Source of the DNA: an uncultured Clostridia bacterium
GTDB taxonomy: Bacteria > Bacillota > Clostridia > Oscillospirales > Ruminococcaceae
DNA: 49,138 nt
Direction of reading: 5' to 3'
NCBI GenBank assembly: GCA_947166945.1
Contig: CAMVGH010000006.1
Location: forward strand, 1 to 49,138
Below are positions 41,234 through 49,138 of this stretch, piece by piece. Under the pieces are notes generated by a model. That model was given only the letters and a program-made list of their open reading frames with translations, did not search any database and was not told where the DNA came from. Numbering within the stretch: position 1 is the stretch's first letter; each line of letters begins with the position of its first letter. The position numbers and the translations under genes are program-made.

Positions 41234-42688
41234 ATGGATATTGAAAGACAAAAATCAGCACCCGTCTATGAGGCGCTCGAAAGATTCAGAAAACAGCGCG
41301 TGGTACCCTTCGATGTGCCGGGACACAAGCGCGGCCGCGGCAACCCCGAACTCGTGAAGCTCCTCGGAGAACAGTGCGTTTCACTCGATGTCAATTCGAT
41401 GAAACCGCTCGATAACCTCTGCCACCCCGTTTCGGTAATATATGAGGCGGAACAGCTCGCCGCAGACGCTTTCGGAGCCGCCCACGCATACTTCATGGTA
41501 GGCGGCACCACCTCGGCGGTGCAGAGTATGATACTCTCGGCATGCAAGGCGGGAGATAAGATAATCATGCCGCGAAATGTGCATCGAAGCGCAATAAACG
41601 CACTCGTGCTCTGCGGCGCCGAACCGGTCTATGTCAACCCTGACGTGGATAACCATATCGGCATCGCCCTCGGTATGGAGACAGATCTTGTAAAAAAGGC
41701 TATGGACGAAAATCCCGACGCCGTTGCCGTGCTGATAAACAATCCCACTTATTACGGTATATGCTCCGACCTTCGGTCGATAGTACGGCTTGCCCATGAG
41801 CATAATATGCTTGTGCTGGTAGATGAAGCACACGGTACGCATCTGTATTTCCATGAAGAGCTGCCCGTTTCCGCTATGGAAGCAGGCGCGGATATGGCGG
41901 CAGTGTCCATGCACAAGTCCGGAGGAAGCCTTACGCAAAGCTCCCTGCTCCTGCTGAACGATACTGTCAATACACGCTACGTCGAGCAGATAATAAATCT
42001 CACCCAGACCACGAGCGCGTCGTACCTTCTTTTGTCGAGTCTTGACATTTCCCGCCGTAATCTCGCCCTCCGTGGTCATGAGTCATTTGAGAAAGTCACA
42101 AAAATGGCGGAATATGCCCGCAGCGAGATAAACTCGATCGGCGGTTACTACGCATACGGAAAAGACCTCGTCAACGGCAGCAGCATCTTCGATTTCGATG
42201 TGACCAAGCTCTCGGTTTATACACGGGATATGGGACTTACCGGAATTGAAGTGTATGATCTGCTCCGCGACGAATATGATATTCAGATAGAATTCGGGGA
42301 TATCGGAAATATCCTCGCTTATATCTCCATCGGAGACAGGATACAGGATATCGAGCGCCTTGTCGGTGCGCTGGAGGATATCAAGAGACTGTATTCAAAG
42401 CCCGTGTCAAGGCAGCATAACGCGGAATATATCACCCCTATCGTTGCCGCGACACCGCAGAAGGCTTTCTACGCAGACAAGAAACTGGTGCCGATACATG
42501 AGACGGCAGGTATGATATGCGGAGAGTTCGTTATGTGCTACCCGCCGGGAATACCGATACTCGCGCCGGGCGAGCAGATAACCGAGGAGATAATCAGCTA
42601 TATCCTCTACGCGAAGGAAAAGGGCTGCTCGATGCAGGGTCCGGAAGACCCGGAGATCGAAAAACTCAACGTCCTGACCGATATATGA
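41234..42688 (+). CDS. speA: Arginine (Orn/Lys/Arg family) decarboxylase
   Basis: A 484-residue fold-type I PLP decarboxylase without the N-terminal wing domain of the big inducible enzymes. It shows PFDVPGHKRGRGNPEL, the PLP-ring stacking and Asp of VDEAHGTHLYF (D197), and the Schiff-base lysine K228 in SMHKSGGSLTQ; the small C-terminal domain ends GPEDPEIEKLNVLTDI. Family members act on arginine, lysine or ornithine; the agmatine-converting genes downstream make arginine the probable substrate. Start ATG 41234 has CGGAAG upstream; the ATG at 41198 lies inside the terminator stem. First gene of the operon. Confidence 0.92.
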   Translation: MDIERQKSAPVYEALERFRKQRVVPFDVPGHKRGRGNPELVKLLGEQCVSLDVNSMKPLDNLCHPVSVIYEAEQLAADAFGAAHAYFMVGGTTSAVQSMILSACKAGDKIIMPRNVHRSAINALVLCGAEPVYVNPDVDNHIGIALGMETDLVKKAMDENPDAVAVLINNPTYYGICSDLRSIVRLAHEHNMLVLVDEAHGTHLYFHEELPVSAMEAGADMAAVSMHKSGGSLTQSSLLLLNDTVNTRYVEQIINLTQTTSASYLLLSSLDISRRNLALRGHESFEKVTKMAEYARSEINSIGGYYAYGKDLVNGSSIFDFDVTKLSVYTRDMGLTGIEVYDLLRDEYDIQIEFGDIGNILAYISIGDRIQDIERLVGALEDIKRLYSKPVSRQHNAEYITPIVAATPQKAFYADKKLVPIHETAGMICGEFVMCYPPGIPILAPGEQITEEIISYILYAKEKGCSMQGPEDPEIEKLNVLTDI

Positions 42689-42704
42689 TTTAAGGAGCTC
42701 TTAA

Positions 42705-43571
42705 ATGGATTTTTGGTTTTCTGAAATGCACACTTCAAATGTGAAGATGTCCATAAGGGTTGAAAAACAGCTTTTCAGCGGAACAAGCGATTTCCAGAGG
42801 ATCGACGTGTTCGAGTCCCCGGAATTCGGAAAGTTCGTTACATCGGACGGAAGTGTTATCTTCTCCGAACAGGACGAGTTCACCTACGACGAGATGATAG
42901 TCCATGTGCCTATGGCGGTCCACCCGAATGTGCGCAAGGTGCTGGTCATCGGCGGCGGCGACGGCGGTGTTGCGCGTGAGCTGTCACATTATGACGAGAT
43001 AGAACAGATAGATGTGGTGGAGCCGGACGAGATGTTCGTGAACGTCTGCCGGGAATTCTTCCCCGATAACTCCAAAGGGCTCGACGACCCGAGAGTGTCC
43101 GTCATCAACCGCGACGGACTGCGGGTGCTTCGCGGAAAGCAGGACGAGTACGACCTCATAATCAACGACAGCACAGATCCCTTCGGGCATACTGCGGGAC
43201 TGTTCACAAAGGAGTTCTACGGAAGCTGCTTCAAGTCGCTCCACGATGACGGGATAATGGTGTATCAGCACGGAAGCCCGTTCTTTGACGAGGACGAGGA
43301 AGCCTGCCGCGCCATGCATCGGAAAGCATACAAATCATTCCCAATAAGCAGGGTATATCAGGCGCATATCCCGACCTGCCCGTCAGGGTACTGGCTGTTC
43401 GGATTTGCTTCAAAAAAATACCACCCTCTTCATGACCTTGACGCCGCGCGCTGGAATGCACGGGGGCTGAAAACATGGTACTACACCACAAACCTCCACA
43501 TGGGCGCGTTCATGCTGCCGAAATATGTGGAAGACCTGCTCGAAGAGGAAGAAAGGGCTGAGAAAAAATGA
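42705..43571 (+). CDS. speE: Spermidine synthase (aminopropyltransferase)
   Basis: A 288-residue Rossmann enzyme transferring aminopropyl from decarboxylated SAM to putrescine. It shows QRIDVFESPEFGKFVTSDGS, DEFTYDEMIVHVPMAVHP, the nucleotide loop VLVIGGGDGGVARELSHY and the catalytic segment YDLIINDSTDPFG. A strong AAGGAG precedes the ATG, 17 nt after speA. No speD (SAM decarboxylase) is in the operon, so its donor must be made elsewhere. The next gene overlaps it by four bases. Confidence 0.93.
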   Translation: MDFWFSEMHTSNVKMSIRVEKQLFSGTSDFQRIDVFESPEFGKFVTSDGSVIFSEQDEFTYDEMIVHVPMAVHPNVRKVLVIGGGDGGVARELSHYDEIEQIDVVEPDEMFVNVCREFFPDNSKGLDDPRVSVINRDGLRVLRGKQDEYDLIINDSTDPFGHTAGLFTKEFYGSCFKSLHDDGIMVYQHGSPFFDEDEEACRAMHRKAYKSFPISRVYQAHIPTCPSGYWLFGFASKKYHPLHDLDAARWNARGLKTWYYTTNLHMGAFMLPKYVEDLLEEEERAEKK

Positions 43572-44239
43572 CAGAGGTGAAATTCGGGACACCGCAGCCC
43601 ATACCGTTCAGGCTTGCTGACTGCGGCAATATCGACATTATGCTCAGAGCAAGGGGAACGATCTCGGCTGATACCGACGATCCTAAGCTGAACAAGATCA
43701 TATCGGCAGAGGCTTTGAAACAGCTGAACAGATATCTCACCGACCATTCCGGGAAATTGAATTATGCCATGCTTACAAAACTTTACCCGGAACCGGAAAA
43801 GTTCCTGTCGTCGGAGCTGACAGACAAAATGGGGTTCACCTGCACGGCAAAGATAGAGGAGATCTCTCCGACCGAGGATTCAAAGAAGGTCGTGACCCAA
43901 AAACTTAATGAAATATTACAGAGCACGACAATATGTATCGATGAAAATTACAAGGGAGACTGCGTTCCGCCGGCAGGAATAAAATTCGGCAGCGCGTTGC
44001 CTGTGGGCATGGACGATGCTCTCAGATCAAAGGAGACTGCCGAAGAAGCGGATCGCCGGAAAAGCGGCTTTCCGGACTATGACGCGATGTGGGACAAGAT
44101 ACGTGAAAGTATTCCCCCGATACCGCAGCCCGTTCACGGGATAATGGCAGACAGCAGGCCGAAATTCTGCCGGAAATGCGGAAGCCCGCTGCCGCAGACG
44201 GGGAATTTCTGCGGGGAATGCGGGCAACCTATAATGTAA
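43568..44239 (+). CDS. SPFH-like (virion-core type) protein fused to a zinc ribbon
   Basis: A 223-residue protein of unknown function. The N-terminus (VKFGTPQPIPFRLADCGNID, LRARGTISADTDDP) resembles the SPFH domain of 'virion core protein/YdjI-like' families, with the pattern FGT.QPIPFR....LRA.GT.S. The C-terminus is a double-CxxC zinc ribbon (FCRKCGSPLPQTGNFCGECG). The middle (about 60-190) is not recognisable. Its ATG overlaps the speE stop (ATGA), so it is translated with the polyamine enzymes. The SPFH part is shorter than in usual proteins (which exceed 300 residues), so this may be a reduced form. Confidence 0.7.
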   Translation: MTEVKFGTPQPIPFRLADCGNIDIMLRARGTISADTDDPKLNKIISAEALKQLNRYLTDHSGKLNYAMLTKLYPEPEKFLSSELTDKMGFTCTAKIEEISPTEDSKKVVTQKLNEILQSTTICIDENYKGDCVPPAGIKFGSALPVGMDDALRSKETAEEADRRKSGFPDYDAMWDKIRESIPPIPQPVHGIMADSRPKFCRKCGSPLPQTGNFCGECGQPIM

Positions 44240-44261
44240 ATCCATAAAGGAAAAACCGGTC

Positions 44262-44456
44262 ATGCCATATAAAGCAAGATTTATTTATCCCGAACCGAAG
44301 GCAAGAACGGAAACTCTGAGAAAAGTCTTTGAGACGGAAAATGAAGCATTTCTGTACTCCGAAGAGCTGAGGAAGAAGCGCGAAAGCAAGGCTCCCGACT
44401 CTATGAAGTATGTTCTGACAGAAATCAGGGAAGTAAAGCAGAGAGATAAGAAGTAA
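44262..44456 (+). CDS. Small charged protein of unknown function
   Basis: A 64-residue protein, MPYKARFIYPEPKARTETLR then ETENEAFLYSEELRKKRESK, rich in Lys, Arg and Glu, with no signal or membrane segment. Predicted shape: a short strand followed by helices. AAAGGAAA lies upstream of the ATG, 22 nt after the zinc-ribbon gene and 16 nt before the dehydrogenase gene, so it belongs to the operon. I do not recognise the family. Confidence 0.7.
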   Translation: MPYKARFIYPEPKARTETLRKVFETENEAFLYSEELRKKRESKAPDSMKYVLTEIREVKQRDKK

Positions 44457-44472
44457 AATTACGGAGGTCAAT

Positions 44473-45726
44473 ATGAAGTTAATGGTAATAGGCTGCGGCG
44501 GAGTAGCGACCGTCGCAATACACAAGTGCTGCGAAAATCCGATATTTACGGAGATAATGATAGCGAGCAGGACAAAGAGCAAGTGCGACGCACTTGCGGA
44601 CAAGTTGAGAGACAAGACCAAGGCTGTGCTTACAACGGCGACAGTTGACGCGGACAGCTTCGATTCTCTCTGCGCACTTATGAAAGAGTTCAAGCCCCAT
44701 ACCGTGCTGAATGTGGCTCTGCCCTATCAGGATCTTACGATCATGGACGCGTGCCTTGAGTGCGGCGCGAACTATGTCGATACCGCAAACTACGAAGCCG
44801 AGGACACCGACGATCCGGAGTGGCGCGCGATATACGAAAAACGCTGCAAGGAAAAGGGCTTCACCGCATACTTCGATTATTCGTGGCAGTGGGCATATCA
44901 GGACAAGTTCAGAGCAGCGGGACTTACCGCGCTGCTGGGTACCGGATTCGACCCCGGCGTAACAAGCGTTTATACCGCTTATGCCCTCAAACACTACTTC
45001 GACGAGATCCACTATATCGACATTCTCGACTGCAACGGCGGCGACCACGGCTACCCCTTCGCCACAAACTTCAACCCGGAGATAAATCTGCGCGAAGTCT
45101 CCGCCAACGGCTCCTACTGGGAGGACGGTCACTGGGTAGAGACAAAGCCCATGGAGATAAAGCGGGAGTATAACTTTGACGGCGTAGGTATGAAGGATAT
45201 GTACCTGCTCCACCATGAGGAGATAGAGTCCCTCGCCAAAAATATCCCGAACGTAAAGAGAATACGCTTCTTCATGACCTTCGGACAGTCATACCTCACC
45301 CACATGAACTGCTTGCAGAATGTTGGTATGCTCGGTACAACACCCGTTATGTTCGAGGGCAGGGAGATAGTTCCGATCAAATTCCTGAAAGCACTGCTCC
45401 CCGACCCGGCTTCGCTGGGTCCCCGCACTGTCGGAAAGACAAATATCGGCTGCATTTTCCGCGGCATAAAGGACGGCAAGGAGCGCAATATCTATATCTA
45501 TAACGTCTGCGATCATCAGGAGTGCTACAAGGAGACAGGCGCACAGGCTGTTTCCTATACCACCGGCGTTCCCGCAATGATAGGCACGGCAATGGTAGCA
45601 GGCGGAACATGGAAGGGCGCGGGTGTGTTCAATGTCGAGGAGTTCGACCCCGACCCGTATATGGACGCGCTCAATAAGTACGGTCTGCCGTGGCAGGTGA
45701 ACGAAAACCCCGTACTGGTGGACTGA
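44473..45726 (+). CDS. Carboxynorspermidine/carboxyspermidine dehydrogenase (saccharopine dehydrogenase-like)
   Basis: A 417-residue NAD(P)H enzyme starting MKLMVIGCGGVATVAIHKCC (Rossmann), with TANYEAEDTDDPEWRAIYEK, LGTGFDPGVTSVYTAYALKH and CNGGDHGYPFATNFNPEINL, the layout of the carboxynorspermidine synthase branch of the saccharopine dehydrogenase fold. It condenses aspartate semialdehyde with putrescine (or diaminopropane) to carboxyspermidine. ACGGAGG precedes the ATG. The decarboxylase partner starts one base after the stop. Confidence 0.92.
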   Translation: MKLMVIGCGGVATVAIHKCCENPIFTEIMIASRTKSKCDALADKLRDKTKAVLTTATVDADSFDSLCALMKEFKPHTVLNVALPYQDLTIMDACLECGANYVDTANYEAEDTDDPEWRAIYEKRCKEKGFTAYFDYSWQWAYQDKFRAAGLTALLGTGFDPGVTSVYTAYALKHYFDEIHYIDILDCNGGDHGYPFATNFNPEINLREVSANGSYWEDGHWVETKPMEIKREYNFDGVGMKDMYLLHHEEIESLAKNIPNVKRIRFFMTFGQSYLTHMNCLQNVGMLGTTPVMFEGREIVPIKFLKALLPDPASLGPRTVGKTNIGCIFRGIKDGKERNIYIYNVCDHQECYKETGAQAVSYTTGVPAMIGTAMVAGGTWKGAGVFNVEEFDPDPYMDALNKYGLPWQVNENPVLVD

Positions 45727-45727
45727 G

Positions 45728-46876
45728 ATGATGAACCAAAGACTGCTGCCGAGAACAGAGCTGGGCGAGATGATGACACCCGCTTATGTCATAGACGAGA
45801 GCGCACTGCACCGCAATCTGAAGATACTCCTTGATGTTCAGCAGCGCTCCGGCTGTAAGATATTGCTTGCGCAGAAAGCGTTTTCTATGTTCGCGGTGTA
45901 TCCGCTGATCTCGGAATACCTCGCGGGAACCACCGCAAGCGGGCTGTATGAAGCAAGGCTCGGACATGAAGAGTTCGGCGCAGGGGACGTTCACGTTTTC
46001 AGCCCCGCGTACAAGGAAAATGAGATATGTGACATAGCAAATTATGCCGACCATATCGTGTTCAATTCATTTGCGCAGCTGCGGAAGTTCCGCGGGTACT
46101 GCAAAGGCAAAAGTCTCGGCATACGCATAAACCCGGAGTGTTCGACACAGGATGAGCCTATATATGACCCCTGCGCAGAGGGCTCACGGCTCGGCGTTAC
46201 GCTTGCGAACTTCGATGAAGCGGAGTTCGGGGGCGTTGACGGCATACACTTCCACACGCTCTGCGAACAGGGCTTTGAGCCGCTTGCAAAAACCGTGGAA
46301 GTTGTGGAGCAGAAGTTCGGCAAGTATCTGCACAAATGCAAATGGGTGAATTTCGGCGGCGGACATCATATCACTAAGCCCGGTTACGACATCGAGGGGC
46401 TTGTATCGCTGATAAAGCGGTTCTCCGAGAAGTACGGGGTACAGGTGTATCTCGAACCCGGAGAAGCCGTGGTGCTGAACGCGGGTTGGCTCGTTGCCGA
46501 AGTCATGGAGATCGTGCATAACGGCATGGATATCGCTATACTCGATACCTCCGCAGCGTGCCATATGCCGGACGTGCTGGAGATGCCGTACCGCCCGCCG
46601 CTTTTTAACAGCGGACACCCCGGCGAAAAAAGATACACATACCGCCTGTCCTCACGGACCTGCCTTGCGGGCGACATCATCGGCGACTACAGCTTTGATG
46701 AACCGCTGAGCGAAGGTGACAGACTGTGCTTCGAGGATATGGCGCTCTATACTATGGTAAAGAACAACACCTTCAACGGAATGCCGTTGCCCGATATCGG
46801 CATACTTCACAAAAACGGAGAATATGAGCTTGTGAAGCGGTTCGGGTATGAGGATTTCAGAGGGAGACTGTCATGA
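45728..46876 (+). CDS. nspC: Carboxynorspermidine/carboxyspermidine decarboxylase
   Basis: A 382-residue alanine-racemase-fold PLP decarboxylase. K50 in LLAQKAFSMFAVYP binds PLP; the family segments RINPECSTQDEPIYDPCAEG, SRLGVT, VNFGGGHHITKPGYDIE, LEPGEAVVLNAGW and the Cys-containing SAACHMPDVLEMPYRPP are all present. It releases CO2 to give spermidine (or norspermidine). The ATG may be 45728 or 45731. It overlaps aguA by four bases. Confidence 0.94.
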   Translation: MMNQRLLPRTELGEMMTPAYVIDESALHRNLKILLDVQQRSGCKILLAQKAFSMFAVYPLISEYLAGTTASGLYEARLGHEEFGAGDVHVFSPAYKENEICDIANYADHIVFNSFAQLRKFRGYCKGKSLGIRINPECSTQDEPIYDPCAEGSRLGVTLANFDEAEFGGVDGIHFHTLCEQGFEPLAKTVEVVEQKFGKYLHKCKWVNFGGGHHITKPGYDIEGLVSLIKRFSEKYGVQVYLEPGEAVVLNAGWLVAEVMEIVHNGMDIAILDTSAACHMPDVLEMPYRPPLFNSGHPGEKRYTYRLSSRTCLAGDIIGDYSFDEPLSEGDRLCFEDMALYTMVKNNTFNGMPLPDIGILHKNGEYELVKRFGYEDFRGRLS

Positions 46877-47952
46877 GTTTTTATATGCCCGCCGAGTTCT
46901 CGGAACAGCAGGCGGCAATACTGATATTCCCCGAACGTCCGGGTTCATGGGGGTTCGGGGCAAGACCCGCGCAGAAAGTCTTTGCAAAGATAATAAACAC
47001 GATCGCAAAGCATGAGCAGGTATATGTGATAGTAAGCGATAAGACACGCAAGGCAGCGGAAGAACTGCTCCGCCCCGACAATATCACTCTGCTCGATATT
47101 CCCGCCGATGACGCATGGGCGCGTGACACGGCTCCCACTTTCGTGAAAGACCGTGAGACAGGCGAGATTTGCGGCATTGACTGGAAATTCAACGCGTGGG
47201 GCGGTGAATATGACGGGCTGTATGCCCACTGGGAGCGCGATGACGCTCTCGCGGAAAAATTCTGCGAAGCTGCGGGATTCGGCTGCATCAGCGCGGGAGA
47301 TTTCGTGCTGGAGGGCGGCTCGATACACACAGACGGCGAAGGTACAGTGATGGCGACCGAAGCCTGTCTGCTAAGTCCGGGGAGAAATCCCGGAATGACA
47401 AAGCGGCAGATAGAACAGAAGCTTCTCGGTATGCTCGGCTGTGAGAAGATGATATGGCTGCCGAGAGGGATATACAACGACGAGACGAACGAGCATATCG
47501 ACAATGTGTGCGCGTTTATCCGCCCCGCCGAAGTCGTACTCGCATGGACGGACGATACGGACGACCCGCAGTATGAGCTGTCCGCCGCCTGTCTGAATGT
47601 ACTTGAAAATTCCACAGATGCCAAAGGACGGAAGATCATAGTCCACAAACTCCCGATACCGGATATACCTGTGTGCGTATCGGAACACGATCTTGAGGGC
47701 TATGAATTCGAGGAGGGCGAGGACACCCGCGAGGTCGGGGAACGGCTCGCCGCATCTTATGTTAATTTCTTCTTTGCAAATGATATAGTGCTGCTCCCGC
47801 AGTTCGGCGGCGAAAATGCGTCAGGCGACAAACGCGCGCTCGACATAATGCGCAGTCTTCTCCCGGAACGTGAGATCATACCCGTTGACGCCATTGAGAT
47901 AATCAAAGGCGGCGGGAATATACACTGTATCACGCAGCAGATACCGAAATGA
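46873..47952 (+). CDS. aguA: Agmatine deiminase
   Basis: A 359-residue member of the guanidino-group-modifying fold that converts agmatine to N-carbamoylputrescine and ammonia. Substrate and catalytic motifs are DDAWARDTAPTFV, FNAWGGEYDG, LEGGSIHTDGEGT and the nucleophile Cys352 in GGGNIHCITQQIPK at the C-terminus. The start overlaps nspC (ATGA), with GAGGGAG upstream. It links SpeA's product to putrescine. Confidence 0.96.
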   Translation: MSFYMPAEFSEQQAAILIFPERPGSWGFGARPAQKVFAKIINTIAKHEQVYVIVSDKTRKAAEELLRPDNITLLDIPADDAWARDTAPTFVKDRETGEICGIDWKFNAWGGEYDGLYAHWERDDALAEKFCEAAGFGCISAGDFVLEGGSIHTDGEGTVMATEACLLSPGRNPGMTKRQIEQKLLGMLGCEKMIWLPRGIYNDETNEHIDNVCAFIRPAEVVLAWTDDTDDPQYELSAACLNVLENSTDAKGRKIIVHKLPIPDIPVCVSEHDLEGYEFEEGEDTREVGERLAASYVNFFFANDIVLLPQFGGENASGDKRALDIMRSLLPEREIIPVDAIEIIKGGGNIHCITQQIPK

Positions 47953-47997
47953 GCGCTTATCCGCAAAAAAATCTTAAAAAGCAGAAATCAGGTTTAT

Positions 47998-48873
47998 ATG
48001 AAAAAGGTATGTACCGCCGCGGTACAGATGCACTGCGGCAGAGATGTCAATGATAATATCGCACTCGCGGAGAAGCTGGTAAGACAGGCTGCCGCGGACG
48101 GCGCAAACATTATCCTGCTCCCGGAGCTGTTTGAACGGCAGTACTTCTGCCAGGAACGCAGATATGACTACTACAGTTTCGCAAAACCGACAGAGGAAAA
48201 CGACGCGGTGAAGCATTTCCGTAAGGTCGCGGAAGAACTGGGCATCGTACTTCCGATAAGCTTCTACGAACGGGACGGTAATGTCCTGTACAATTCCATA
48301 GCGATCATAGACGCGGACGGAACTGTTCTCGGTGTTTACCGCAAGACCCATATCCCGGACGATCACTACTATCAGGAAAAATTCTACTTCACGCCCGGCA
48401 ATACCGGATTTAAGGTATGGAAAACAAAGTATGCCGTTATCGGTGTAGGGATATGCTGGGATCAGTGGTTCCCGGAGACCGCAAGATGTATGGCGGTACA
48501 GGGTGCGGAGCTTTTGTACTTTCCCACCGCTATCGGAAGCGAGCCTATACTCGAAGTGGACAGTATGCCGCACTGGAGGCGAGTGATGCAGGGACACGCC
48601 GCCGCAAATGTCATACCCGTCATAGCGGCAAACAGAACAGGCACAGAAACAGTCGAGCCAACCGAGGAAAACGGCGGACAAAGCTCCGCCCTGAAATTCT
48701 ACGGTTCTTCATTCATAACCGACGCCACCGGCGAAATTATAAAGGAATGTGACCGCGAACGTGACGCGGTCATAACAGCAGAGTTCGATCTCGCGGAGAT
48801 CGACGAGCTGCGGCTCGGGTGGGGGCTATTCAGAGACCGCCGTCCCGATAAATACGGCATTATAGCAAAATAA
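47998..48873 (+). CDS. aguB: N-carbamoylputrescine amidase
   Basis: A 291-residue nitrilase-superfamily hydrolase giving putrescine, CO2 and ammonia. The Glu-Lys-Cys triad is E43 ([11 protein letters not shown]), K116 ([10 protein letters not shown]) and C153 ([10 protein letters not shown]). The family tail reads [15 protein letters not shown]. The ribosome site is weak (CAGG) and the gene follows aguA by 45 nt. It ends the polyamine pathway genes. Confidence 0.96.
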   Translation: MKKVCTAAVQMHCGRDVNDNIALAEKLVRQAAADGANIILLPELFERQYFCQERRYDYYSFAKPTEENDAVKHFRKVAEELGIVLPISFYERDGNVLYNSIAIIDADGTVLGVYRKTHIPDDHYYQEKFYFTPGNTGFKVWKTKYAVIGVGICWDQWFPETARCMAVQGAELLYFPTAIGSEPILEVDSMPHWRRVMQGHAAANVIPVIAANRTGTETVEPTEENGGQSSALKFYGSSFITDATGEIIKECDRERDAVITAEFDLAEIDELRLGWGLFRDRRPDKYGIIAK

Positions 48874-48899
48874 ACCATAACGAAAGGAGGTCATTTTCC

Positions 48900-49055
48900 A
48901 TGAAGTATGTATGCGATCTTTGCGGCTGGGAATACGACGAGGCTGTCGGTGATCCCGAAAACGGCATAGCTCCCGGCACCAAATTCGAGGATCTTCCCGA
49001 GGACTTCGCTTGTCCGCTTTGCGGCGCCGATAAGTCCAGTTTCTCCCAGGCATAA
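48900..49055 (+). CDS. Rubredoxin
   Basis: A 51-residue iron protein found by direct translation: [20 protein letters not shown] with CDLCG and [11 protein letters not shown] providing the four Fe ligands. AAAGGAGG lies before the ATG. It carries single electrons in anaerobic redox or oxygen-defence reactions. 26 nt after aguB; co-transcription is possible, but a functional link is not evident. Confidence 0.95.
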   Translation: MKYVCDLCGWEYDEAVGDPENGIAPGTKFEDLPEDFACPLCGADKSSFSQA

Positions 49056-49070
49056 GCCTGCGGCAGGAGG

Positions 49071-49138
49071 AGAGCGCAGGGGGAGGAAGGAAGAGGAGAA
49101 GGAAGGGACCCTTTCGAGAAAGGGTCTCCTCCCTCCCC
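49071..49138 (+). repeat. Purine/pyrimidine palindromic repeat at the window end
   Basis: A G/A-rich run from GGGGGAGG (49079 on) is followed by GACCCTTT-CGAG-AAAGGGTC and a matching pyrimidine run TCCTCCCTCCCC, giving a long imperfect hairpin. It resembles the other G-rich palindromes here and may act as the rubredoxin terminator; its end lies beyond the window. Confidence 0.55.

Overview
The window is chromosomal DNA from a low-redundancy Firmicute, most likely a gut Oscillospirales/Ruminococcaceae-type Clostridium relative. The evidence is the gene content: a Clostridial S10-spc-alpha ribosomal run, a division/wall (dcw) cluster whose MurE carries the meso-diaminopimelate motif DNPR, zinc-binding forms of S14 and L36, pyruvate phosphate dikinase, a Crh/HPr-type protein with Ser46, and the arginine-to-spermidine operon seen in anaerobic gut bacteria. 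I assign no species. I see no tRNA, rRNA, CRISPR array, transposase or phage gene.

Layout. 1-608 is the 3' end of ppdK (+), ending at a shared terminator. 691-4200 (-) is a two-gene signalling operon: a tandem-receiver response regulator followed by a PocR-type hybrid histidine kinase. 4351-20630 (-) is one long ribosomal/secretion operon, rpsJ-rplCDWB-rpsS-rplV-rpsC-rplP-rpmC-rpsQ-rplNXE-rpsNH-rplFR-rpsE-rpmD-rplO-secY-adk-map-KOW protein-infA-rpmJ-rpsMKD-rpoA-rplQ, with a consensus promoter, a long leader, several structured spacers and an intrinsic terminator. 20800-22936 (-) is a tightly coupled five-gene cassette of poorly known proteins (lipoprotein, six-helix membrane protein, two zinc-ribbon paralogues, DUF2085). 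Then come ptsH and rimM-trmD (-).

25034-38965 (+) is the dcw cluster: mraZ, rsmH, ftsL, a PASTA class B PBP, murE, mraY, ftsW, murG, murA, ftsQ and ftsZ. It lacks murF, murD, murC, murB and ddl. ftsZ has its own tandem promoters with a palindrome around the second -10. 39021-40711 is a YkpA/YbiT-like ABC-F ATPase with an altered second catalytic site.

40948-48873 (+) is the polyamine operon: arginine decarboxylase (speA), spermidine synthase (speE), an SPFH/zinc-ribbon protein, a 64-residue unknown, carboxyspermidine dehydrogenase and decarboxylase, then agmatine deiminase and N-carbamoylputrescine amidase. Together they can carry arginine to agmatine to putrescine to spermidine. A rubredoxin gene and a palindromic repeat close the window.

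The most interesting region is the roughly 230-nt leader of speA. It has a strong promoter, mutually exclusive helices, a possible 19-residue leader peptide, a candidate antiterminator and an intrinsic terminator right before the speA start codon. I could not match it to a riboswitch class I know. Start codons were revised from the longest open frame wherever a Shine-Dalgarno sequence decided the case, and three very short genes (rpmJ, rpmD, rubredoxin) were found by direct translation.
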